Positions 39,146-45,775 of a DNA stretch of 64,000 bases are shown here, piece after piece. The stretch lies in contig NZ_AUHT01000005.1 in NCBI RefSeq assembly GCF_000423325.1, positions 62,001 through 126,000 of the forward strand. Direction: 5' to 3'. Position 1 is the stretch's first letter, and every line of letters starts with the position of its first letter. The translations under genes and the position numbers were made by a program. Under the pieces are notes generated by a model that was not told the origin of the DNA, searched no databases, and saw only the letters and a program-made list of their open reading frames with translations. This stretch comes from Lysobacter defluvii IMMIB APB-9 = DSM 18482. Its GTDB lineage: Bacteria; Pseudomonadota; Gammaproteobacteria; Xanthomonadales; Xanthomonadaceae.

Positions 39146-40018
39146 ATGGGAGCGTTGGCGCGGTGGAACACCCTGGTGCAGGCCGAAGAACTGGCGCAGG
39201 CACTCGGGCGCGACGACCTTGTGGTCGTGGACGCGCGGGCGTCGCTGGCGGACCCCGATTCCGCACGGCGTGCCTGGGAGCTGGGGCACCTGCCGGGTGC
39301 CCGCTTCGCCCACCTGGAAGAAGACCTGTCCGACCACGCGCTGGTGGGTGGCCGCCATCCCTGGCCCGATGCGGAGGCCTTCACCGCGAAGCTCGGGCGC
39401 TGGGGCATCTCCCCGCGGCACCAGGTGGTGGCCTACGACGCCGGCAACGGCGGCCTGGCGGCGGCACGGTTCTGGTTCCTGCTCCGCGCGCTCGGCCACC
39501 GCGACGTGGCGGTTCTCGATGGCGGCCTAGCCAGGTGGACTGCGCTGGGCCTGCCCACCACGACGGATGTGCCGACCGCGGCGGCCGCCGATTACCCCGG
39601 CACGTTCGACCAGGAACGCCTGCTCGACGCCGACGAGGTCGCGGCGCGCCTGGACGACGACGGGCTGCTGCTGGACGCCCGGGCGCCGGAGCGCTTCCGC
39701 GGCGACGTGGAGCCGCTCGATGCCCGCGCCGGACATGTACCGGGGGCGGTAAACCGCCCGTTTTCCGAGAACCTCGACGACGACGGCCGCTTCAAGCCGC
39801 CGGCGCGGCTGCGCGAGGAGTTCGAACAGCTGCTGGCAGGCCGCCACCCCGGCGAGGCCATCGCCATGTGCGGCTCCGGCGTCACCGCCTGCCACCAGAT
39901 CCTGGCCATGGAGCACGCCGGCCTGCACGGCGCGAAGCTGTACCCCGGCTCCTGGAGCGGCTGGATCGAAGACCCCTCCCGCCCCGTCGCGACGGGTGAC
40001 GAACCCGTCGAACCGTAG
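39146..40018 (+). CDS. sseA: 3-mercaptopyruvate/thiosulfate sulfurtransferase
   Basis: Two-rhodanese-domain sulfurtransferase, 290 residues. The catalytic Cys242 is in MCGSGVTACH, the loop form typical of 3-mercaptopyruvate sulfurtransferase rather than thiosulfate type. The inactive N-terminal rhodanese domain is at about 1-135 and the interdomain linker has DGGLARWTALGLP. The stop codon TAG is the head of REP copy 8. Confidence 0.92.
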   Translation: MGALARWNTLVQAEELAQALGRDDLVVVDARASLADPDSARRAWELGHLPGARFAHLEEDLSDHALVGGRHPWPDAEAFTAKLGRWGISPRHQVVAYDAGNGGLAAARFWFLLRALGHRDVAVLDGGLARWTALGLPTTTDVPTAAAADYPGTFDQERLLDADEVAARLDDDGLLLDARAPERFRGDVEPLDARAGHVPGAVNRPFSENLDDDGRFKPPARLREEFEQLLAGRHPGEAIAMCGSGVTACHQILAMEHAGLHGAKLYPGSWSGWIEDPSRPVATGDEPVEP

Positions 40019-40051
40019 GGCGCAATAGCCGCCTAGCGGCGTATTGCGCCG
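40015..40051 (+). repeat. GTAG-headed REP element (copy 8)
   Basis: GTAGGGCGCAATAGCCGCC-TA-GCGGCGTATTGCGCC with the tail AATGGCAAACCACGACACAC. Head TAG (40016-40018) is the sulfurtransferase stop codon. Confidence 0.88.
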
Positions 40052-40139
40052 AATGGCAAACCACGACACACGCATTTGACGCCTCCCCAAACCGGGATGC
40101 CCGACACGCCGCTTGCGTCTTGTCGTCCGCCGAAACGAA

Positions 40140-40167
40140 AACACCCCCGGGGGGACCCGGGGGTGTT
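40140..40167 (-). terminator. Terminator after the FKBP-like gene
   Basis: Stem AACACCCCCGG / CCGGGGGTGTT, 11 bp, followed on the minus strand by TTCGTTTCGG. It lies beyond REP copy 9, about 60 bp after the stop. Confidence 0.75.
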
Positions 40168-40194
40168 GGTCACGTGCTGCCGATGTTTGGCATA

Positions 40195-40231
40195 CGGCGC
40201 AATACGCCGCGGAGCGGCTATTGCGCCCTAC
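40195..40231 (-). repeat. GTAG-headed REP element (copy 9, inverted)
   Basis: Reverse copy; its GTAG (minus strand, 40231-40228) contains the TAG stop codon of the minus-strand FKBP-like gene. Confidence 0.87.
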
Positions 40232-40917
40232 TGGACGCTGACCAGCTTGATTTCGAATTGGACGGCGACGTTGGGGGGGAAGCCGGTGCGCGGGTCGGCG
40301 CCGTAGGCCTGCTCGGGGGCCAGGGTGATTTCCCACTTGGAGCCGGCCGGCATCTGCATCAGCGCCTCGCGCATGGCGGGAAGCTCGATCTGCGACATCG
40401 GCATGGCCGGGGTCGGGCGTGCCTGGGCGGCCTCGCCCTGCGGGCGCTCGCCCCACGGGAACGGACCGGCGATCTCCAGCTGGACGGTGCTCTCGGCGGT
40501 CGGCTTGGCGCCGTTGCCGGTCTCCAGGATGCGGTACTGGCCACCGCTGGGCAGCACCTGCACGCCGGACTTGCCGCGGTTCTCGGCGATGAACGCGTCG
40601 CTGCGGGTCTTGTTCTCGGCCGAAGCACGCTCCCAGTCGGCACGGGCCTTGGCCGCCTGCCGCTGCTGCATGTTCTGCACCGCGGTGCGCAGCTGCTCGA
40701 CCGGCACGGTCGGCTCCTGGCGCGCGAAGCCCTCGCGCAGGCCCTTGACGATGGCCTCCACGTCCAGGCTCTCGCCGGTTTCGGCGGCGTTCCGGCCGAG
40801 GTCGTATCCCAGCGCATAGCTGAGCTGGCCCCGCTCGGTCGAGGTGTCCTGGGCAAGCGCGGGCGCGGACGCCAGGGTAGTGGCCGCCAGGGCGACCGCG
40901 ATCAGACGCAACTTCAT
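40228..40917 (-). CDS. FKBP/Mip-type periplasmic protein with degenerate isomerase domain
   Basis: 229 residues from ATG 40917, signal peptide MKLRLIAVALAATTLASAPA cut near ALA-QDT. The N-terminal dimerisation domain (LSYALGYDLGRNAAETGE, FIAENRGKSGVQVLPSGGQY) is typical of FkpA/Mip. The C-terminal FKBP fold is recognisable (LETGNGAKPTAESTVQLEI; LAPEQAYG), but the active-site segment normally reading DG..FDSS is replaced by WGERPQGEAAQARP. It may act as a chaperone without proline isomerase activity. Confidence 0.82.
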   Translation of the reverse strand: MKLRLIAVALAATTLASAPALAQDTSTERGQLSYALGYDLGRNAAETGESLDVEAIVKGLREGFARQEPTVPVEQLRTAVQNMQQRQAAKARADWERASAENKTRSDAFIAENRGKSGVQVLPSGGQYRILETGNGAKPTAESTVQLEIAGPFPWGERPQGEAAQARPTPAMPMSQIELPAMREALMQMPAGSKWEITLAPEQAYGADPRTGFPPNVAVQFEIKLVSVQ

Positions 40918-41120
40918 TCGATGGAACCTCCGGGTTGTGCGTTGTGCGGCAGCCGTCCCTGCACCTGCGTGCCGGCGGACGGTTCCGGGCGGACGCGCTA
41001 GGATAACGGGGGCCATTTGAGGCCGCCACATGCCGGACTCTGACACGGCCGTGGCGTCAAAGTTCCCCGCCGCCGCCCAACACCGCGGCGGCTTCATCTT
41101 CCAGCAGGAATTTCCCCTCC

Positions 41121-41918
41121 ATGACCGAAGCCAAGCAGCCCGACTCCCCGGTGCTGGTCGCCGATCGCGGCGCCGTCCGGGTGATCACCGTCAACCGCCC
41201 GGACAAGCTGAACGCGCTGAACGCAGCGACCCTCGACGCGCTGTCGGACGCCTTTGCCGCGGCGGCGGCGGACGAGGCCGTGCGCTGCGTGGTGCTCACC
41301 GGCGCCGGCCCGAAGGCCTTCGTGGCGGGCGCCGACATCGCCGAGATGAACACCCTGACCCCGGTCCAGGGCCGCGACTTCTCGCTTCGTGGGCAGCGGC
41401 TGATGCGTGCGGTCGAGACCCTGCCCAAGCCGGTGGTGGCGATGGTGAACGGATTCGCCCTGGGCGGCGGGCTGGAACTGGCCATGTGCTGCCACCTGCG
41501 CATCGCCTCCGGGACCGCGAAGCTGGGCCAGCCGGAAGTGAACCTGGGCCTGATCCCCGGCTTCGGTGGCACCCAGCGCCTGCTGCGCCTTGCCGGCCGT
41601 GCCGCCACGCTGGAACTGTGCCTGCTGGGCGCGCCGGTCGATGCGCATCGCGCGCTCGCGCTCGGCATTGTCAACCGGGTGGTCCCGGCGGAATCGCTGG
41701 AGGACGAGGTCATGAAGGTCGCCGGCCAGCTGGCCGAGTCGGCCCCGCTCGCGCTGCGCGGCGTCCTGGATTGCGTCAACACCGGCGGCGAGTGCGGGAT
41801 CGAGGAAGGCCTGCAGTACGAGACCGCGCAGTTCGGCCTGATGTTCTCCACCGATGACATGCGCGAAGGGACCAGCGCGTTCCTCGAGCGCCGCAAGCCG
41901 GAGTTCCGCGGCAGCTGA
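41121..41918 (+). CDS. Enoyl-CoA hydratase
   Basis: Hydrates trans-2-enoyl-CoA in fatty acid degradation. The protein is 265 residues with the crotonase oxyanion loop (KAFVAGADIAEM) and both catalytic glutamates (GGGLELAMCCHLRIA and LGQPEVNLGLIPGFGGTQ). Divergent from the FKBP-like gene across 203 bp. The short Cys-rich gene follows 13 bp later. Confidence 0.92.
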   Translation: MTEAKQPDSPVLVADRGAVRVITVNRPDKLNALNAATLDALSDAFAAAAADEAVRCVVLTGAGPKAFVAGADIAEMNTLTPVQGRDFSLRGQRLMRAVETLPKPVVAMVNGFALGGGLELAMCCHLRIASGTAKLGQPEVNLGLIPGFGGTQRLLRLAGRAATLELCLLGAPVDAHRALALGIVNRVVPAESLEDEVMKVAGQLAESAPLALRGVLDCVNTGGECGIEEGLQYETAQFGLMFSTDDMREGTSAFLERRKPEFRGS

Positions 41919-41931
41919 CCGGGAGCGGAGC

Positions 41932-42297
41932 GTGACGGACCCGGTACCTGCCCCCATGGACACGTGCCGCTGTGGCTGCACGGCGGCCGACCCGGCCGTG
42001 CACGCGGTGGCGAACGCCCTCGCGGTCGACGACCTGGACCGGGCGCTCGACGCCGGCCTGCTCGGGGTCGCGCCCTGCCCGTCGTGTACGCCGGCATGCC
42101 GCGACTCCGTCCTCCGGTCCGCGGACGAGCGCCGGGCCGCCTTTGCCGCCCTGGAGCGCTACCGTGCGCGCGAGGCGCGCCTGGTCCGCCGCGCCGCCGA
42201 GCGCAACGCGCGCCGGAAGCCCCCGGCCCCCACCGGCCTGCCGCCCGCGGCGGCGGCCGCCCTCGCCCGCGCCAAGGCCAAAGCGCAACGCCCGTAG
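41932..42297 (+). CDS. Small Cys-rich protein of unknown function
   Basis: 121 residues from GTG 41932 with a GGAG-like site just upstream (GGGAGCGGAGC). The N-terminal half has CRCGC and PCPSCTPAC, possibly a metal site; the C-terminal half is a basic Arg/Ala helix. I do not recognise a family. ATG 41956 is an alternative start. Lies between enoyl-CoA hydratase and nth, and ends with the TAG of REP copy 10. Confidence 0.7.
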   Translation: MTDPVPAPMDTCRCGCTAADPAVHAVANALAVDDLDRALDAGLLGVAPCPSCTPACRDSVLRSADERRAAFAALERYRAREARLVRRAAERNARRKPPAPTGLPPAAAAALARAKAKAQRP

Positions 42298-42333
42298 GGC
42301 GCAATAGCCGCCCCCGGGCGGCGTATTGCGCCG
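42294..42333 (+). repeat. GTAG-headed REP element (copy 10)
   Basis: GTAGGGCGCAATAGCCGCC-CCC-GGGCGGCGTATTGCGCC, tail AATGGCAAACCGCGACACAC. Head TAG is the stop of the Cys-rich gene, and the tail reaches the nth start region. Confidence 0.88.
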
Positions 42334-42360
42334 AATGGCAAACCGCGACACACCCCCGGC

Positions 42361-43050
42361 ATGAAGAAGCCCCGCAAACGCGCCCCCCGATCGCGCCTTA
42401 CCCGCGCCGAGATCACCGAGTTGTTCACCCGGTTGCGCGAGCTCAACCCGCGCCCGGTCACCGAGCTGGAATATTCGTCGCCGTATGAGCTCCTGGTCGC
42501 GGTGACCCTGTCGGCGCAGTCCACCGACGTCGGCGTCAACAAGGCCACGCGCAAGCTGTTCCCGGTGGCCAACACCCCCCGGCAGATCGCCGCGCTCGGC
42601 GTGGAGGGGCTGAAGCCCTACATCTCCACCATCGGGCTGTACAACACCAAGGCCGCCAACGTGGTGGCGATGGCGGAGCAGTTGCTCGAGCACCACGACG
42701 GCGAGGTGCCACGCAGCCGCGAGGCGCTGGAAGCGCTGCCGGGCGTCGGGCGCAAGACCGCCAACGTGGTGCTCAACACCGCCTTCGGCGAGCCGACCAT
42801 GGCGGTCGACACGCACATCTTCCGCGTGTCCAATCGCACCGGCCTCGCGCCCGGCAAGACCGTGCGTGCCGTGGAGGACCTGCTGGTGCGCGTGGTGCCC
42901 GACGAGTTCCTGCGCGACGCCCACCACTGGCTGATCCTGCACGGGCGCTACACCTGCAAGGCGCGGGTGCCGGAGTGTCCGGCTTGTCCGATACGGGATA
43001 TTTGCAGGTATCGGGACAAGACGCCGGGGGAGGCGCCGGCAATGCCGTAG
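42361..43050 (+). CDS. nth: Endonuclease III
   Basis: Base-excision-repair DNA glycosylase/AP lyase for oxidised pyrimidines. The protein is 229 residues. The helix-hairpin-helix LPGVGRKTANVV carries Lys132; catalytic Asp150 is in AVDTHIFRV. The [4Fe-4S] cysteines are Cys199, 206, 209, 215 in the C-x6-C-x2-C-x5-C pattern. The stop TAG belongs to a truncated GTAGGGCGCG repeat head. Confidence 0.97.
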   Translation: MKKPRKRAPRSRLTRAEITELFTRLRELNPRPVTELEYSSPYELLVAVTLSAQSTDVGVNKATRKLFPVANTPRQIAALGVEGLKPYISTIGLYNTKAANVVAMAEQLLEHHDGEVPRSREALEALPGVGRKTANVVLNTAFGEPTMAVDTHIFRVSNRTGLAPGKTVRAVEDLLVRVVPDEFLRDAHHWLILHGRYTCKARVPECPACPIRDICRYRDKTPGEAPAMP

Positions 43051-43056
43051 GGCGCG
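43047..43056 (+). repeat. Truncated REP head fused to a family-2 repeat
   Basis: GTAGGGCGCG, only the first ten bases of the GTAG family, running directly into a family-2 arm. The nth stop codon is its TAG. Confidence 0.6.
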
Positions 43057-43058
43057 GG

Positions 43059-43108
43059 GGGCCCTCATCCGCCCTTCGGGCACCTTCTCCCGCGGAGCGG
43101 GAGAAGGA
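43059..43108. repeat. Family-2 intergenic repeat, single arm (copy 8)
   Basis: CCCTCATCCGCCCTTCGGGC followed by ACCTTCTCCCGCGGAGCGGG and AGAAGG, between the convergent nth and oxygenase genes. Confidence 0.85.
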
Positions 43109-43117
43109 AGGCCGCGG

Positions 43118-43972
43118 CTACCGGAACGGCCTCTCCCGAAGCCACTTGGTGGCGACCCATTTCTCGCCTTCCAGCACGGGGGAGCCGGCGTGCAGGGTGC
43201 GGGTGATGGCGTGGGGGCGGTCGTAGCTGAAGAAGACCGCGTTGCCCTTCACCGCGGGGACCTCGAAGCCGGCGTCGGGGAAGCTGGTGGAGCCGCCGCG
43301 GGCCGGGGTGTTGAGGTACATCACCACGGACGCAACGCGCTGGCCGCCGCGTGACAGGGCGGCATCGGCGCCAGGCGCGTCGGGGTCGAACCAGTCGTAG
43401 TGGGGGCGGTACTCGGCGCCGGGGCCGTAATGCAGCACCTGCAGGGTCTCGCCGTTCTCCAGCGGCCAGTCCAGCAGGGCGGCGATGCGGCGCTCGATGC
43501 GTTCGACGAGCCCTTCGGCGTCCGGCGGCAGGTGGATGCCCTGGCTGGTGCGCGAGGCGTGGACCTCGTCGCGGCCGGTCTCGGCGTTGAAGGTGGCCGA
43601 TGGCCGCAGCCGGGTGCGGGCAAGCTCCACCAGTCCGTCGCACTCCTCCGGCGACAGCAGGTTCCCGAACACGACTACCCGTGGCAACTGCAGGTTCGCC
43701 AACACCTGGATCTGGCGACCGTCCACTTCCAGGAGAGAACTGCCGTTGAACCCCACCGGCACGGGGACCGGGACGGGCAGCGGCAGGCCGTTGTCCCGGG
43801 CGTGGTCAGCGACTAGGTCGTTGAGCGCGCTGGTGATCGCCGTCGCCGCCGCCTCCTCGTCCCACCCGGCGTCCAGCAACGGTTGCAGGATCGCGTCCGC
43901 CGGCGCGCCGGCGGCGGCCTGGTCGACGATCCAGCGGGTCAGTTCCGGGGGAATGGCGGCCTGGTTGTCCAT
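43118..43972 (-). CDS. 2-oxoglutarate/Fe(II) oxygenase, prolyl 4-hydroxylase-like
   Basis: 284 residues. The iron ligands are His191 and Asp193 (RPHYDWFDPD) and His261 (TLHAGSPV); Lys271 would bind 2-oxoglutarate. This matches the P4Hc domain. The N-terminal about 60 residues form a separate helical region (WIVDQAAAGAPADAILQPLL), joined by a Pro/Val linker. The substrate is unknown. Convergent with nth and divergent from the phosphate island. Confidence 0.88.
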   Translation of the reverse strand: MDNQAAIPPELTRWIVDQAAAGAPADAILQPLLDAGWDEEAAATAITSALNDLVADHARDNGLPLPVPVPVPVGFNGSSLLEVDGRQIQVLANLQLPRVVVFGNLLSPEECDGLVELARTRLRPSATFNAETGRDEVHASRTSQGIHLPPDAEGLVERIERRIAALLDWPLENGETLQVLHYGPGAEYRPHYDWFDPDAPGADAALSRGGQRVASVVMYLNTPARGGSTSFPDAGFEVPAVKGNAVFFSYDRPHAITRTLHAGSPVLEGEKWVATKWLRERPFR

Positions 43973-44041
43973 GCCGCAAGCCTAGCGCTCCAGCGTGACC
44001 GCTGGATTGCGGCGGCCGCTGCCATGAAACGAACACGCCCG

Positions 44042-44058
44042 CGTAAGCAAAGCGTCAT
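44042..44058 (+). promoter_or_regulatory. Pho-box-like site upstream of the lipoprotein gene
   Basis: CGTAAG (44042-44047) and CGTCAT (44053-44058) spaced exactly 11 bp, the phasing of PhoB direct repeats. About 117 bp upstream of the ATG at 44175. Confidence 0.5.
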
Positions 44059-44093
44059 CGCCGACACCTACAACTCTCCGCCGTGATTCAAGG

Positions 44094-44134
44094 CCGGCCG
44101 AAGGCAGCCCGGGAAGACCGGGCCCTTCGGCCGG
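44094..44134 (+). promoter_or_regulatory. Stable 5'-leader hairpin
   Basis: CCGGCCGAAGG-CA-GCCCGG-GAAGA-CCGGGC-CCTTCGGCCGG: 11 bp plus 6 bp of perfect pairing with a two-base bulge. It lies between the Pho-like site and the start of the lipoprotein gene, so it would be in the mRNA leader. No T-run follows, so it is unlikely to be a terminator. Confidence 0.65.
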
Positions 44135-44174
44135 TCCACGTCCAGACCCTGACCACTCGGAGAGAGAGTTGCCC

Positions 44175-45653
44175 ATGGCTTCCCGGAGCACTGCGAAGAA
44201 CCTTCTGTTGGCGCTTGGTACCGCGGCCGCGCTCAGCGCCTGCGGCGGTGGCGCCGATCGCGTCGCCTCGCCTGGCGAAGGCGCGTTCCCACCCGCACCG
44301 GCTCCGGCCCCCGGCCCGGCGCCCTCCCCGGCTCCGTCGCCGAACCCGCCGCCCGCCAGCGACTGCCCGGACGGCTTCGCAGACGTCGGCACCGTGGCCG
44401 GCCAGACCAACTGCCGCGTGCCCGGCGCGATCCTCGAGGACCTGACCATCCCGTACGTGGAGGGCGTGCTGTACTCGATCAACGGCTACACCCGCGTCGG
44501 CGAGGACGTCGGCGGCGACGCCTCCAGCCCGGACCCGACCCAGCGCAGCGCGACCCTGACCATCGAGCCGGGCGTCACCGTCTTCGGCTCCAGCGGCCAG
44601 GACGCGCTGGTGGTCAACCGCGGCTCCAGGCTGGTCGCGGAAGGCAAGGCCGACCGTCCGATCGTGCTGACCAGCCGCCAGAGCGTGGAAGGCACGACCA
44701 ACCTCGACTCCATCGGGCAGTGGGGTGGCCTGGTGCTGCTCGGCCGTGCGCCGATCGCCAACTGCACCGGCTCGGTGGCCCCGGGCAGCGCCGACTGCGA
44801 GGCCGAGGTCGAAGGCGTCAGCGGCGCCTACTACGGCGGCAACGACCCCAACGACAGCACCGGCGTCCTGCGCTACGTCCGCGTGATGCACTCCGGCTTC
44901 GAGGTCCTGCCGGACGTCGAGCTCAACGGCATCACCCTGGCCGGCCTGGGCGACGGCACCACCGTCGAGTACGTGCAGGTGCACAACAGCTCCGACGACG
45001 GCTTCGAGTGGTTCGGCGGCACGGTCAACAGCCGTTACCTGGTCGCGACCGGCAACGACGACGACAGCTTCGACACCGACACCGGCTTCACCGGCGCGGT
45101 GCAGTTCGGCCTGGTCGTGCAGCGTGGCCAGAAGGCCGCGTCAGGCGACCGCGGCGACCGCATGGCCGAGCAGAGCGCGGCCGGCTCCACCGCCCTGCCC
45201 GCCAACCCGAAGATGGTCAACGTGACCTTCGTCGGCTCGCCGGCGCACGACACCGGCATCGTGGCCAACTCGGGCACCCACATCGAGTACTACAACGCGG
45301 TCGTGACCGGCGCGGCGGCGTGCCTGGACATCGATGACGCGGGCACCCGCGGCACCTTCGAGTCGGTGTTCTTCTCCTGCGACGCGCCATTCGCCGACGA
45401 CGCCGACGGCGTGGCGGCCGGCTTCTTCAATGCCGGCAGCAACAACGTCGCCGACGGCACCTCGACCCTGACCGACGTCTTCGTGAACGGCGCCAACGAG
45501 TCCGCGGTCCCGGCCGCCGACCTGTCGGACGTCAACGCGCGCGTCGGCGGCTTCCTGCAGCAGGTCGACTACATCGGCGCGGTCAAGGACGCCAACGACA
45601 CCTGGTGGCAGGGCGGCTGGGCCTGCGGCCTGCCGGGCACCCCGTCCTGCTGA
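44175..45653 (+). CDS. Secreted or surface lipoprotein with beta-helix-like repeats
   Basis: 492 residues from ATG 44175 with GAGAGAG upstream. Lipoprotein signal MASRSTAKNLLLALGTAAAL with lipobox LSAC; a Pro/Ala linker follows (about 35-60), then a repetitive Asp/Gly/Asn-rich body with parallel-beta-helix character (LTIEPGVTVFGSSGQDALVV; VQVHNSSDDGFEWFGGTVNS). No catalytic motif is recognised. It leads the phosphate-linked cluster, 122 bp before a TonB receptor and upstream of gspC-M, so it may be a substrate of that secretion system. Caulobacter has a phosphate-starvation lipoprotein (ElpS) exported by a type II system, a possible analogue; orthology is not established. Confidence 0.78.
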   Translation: MASRSTAKNLLLALGTAAALSACGGGADRVASPGEGAFPPAPAPAPGPAPSPAPSPNPPPASDCPDGFADVGTVAGQTNCRVPGAILEDLTIPYVEGVLYSINGYTRVGEDVGGDASSPDPTQRSATLTIEPGVTVFGSSGQDALVVNRGSRLVAEGKADRPIVLTSRQSVEGTTNLDSIGQWGGLVLLGRAPIANCTGSVAPGSADCEAEVEGVSGAYYGGNDPNDSTGVLRYVRVMHSGFEVLPDVELNGITLAGLGDGTTVEYVQVHNSSDDGFEWFGGTVNSRYLVATGNDDDSFDTDTGFTGAVQFGLVVQRGQKAASGDRGDRMAEQSAAGSTALPANPKMVNVTFVGSPAHDTGIVANSGTHIEYYNAVVTGAAACLDIDDAGTRGTFESVFFSCDAPFADDADGVAAGFFNAGSNNVADGTSTLTDVFVNGANESAVPAADLSDVNARVGGFLQQVDYIGAVKDANDTWWQGGWACGLPGTPSC

Positions 45654-45692
45654 GCCACGGCAATGCAGGCGGCGCCCCGCGCGCACGCAACC

Positions 45693-45743
45693 GGGGCGGT
45701 GCGACACCGCCCCGCCAGCGCCGCGGACCTCCGCGGCGCTGGC
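45693..45743 (+). promoter_or_regulatory. Two adjacent perfect hairpins in the lipoprotein-receptor gap
   Basis: GGGGCGGTG-CGA-CACCGCCCC (45693-45713, 9 bp) abuts GCCAGCGCCGCGG-ACCT-CCGCGGCGCTGGC (45714-45743, 13 bp). No T-run follows. They could cap the 3' end of the lipoprotein mRNA or lower expression of the receptor relative to it. Confidence 0.6.
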
Positions 45744-45775
45744 GCTTCCGACACCCAGACACAGGCACGCACTCC

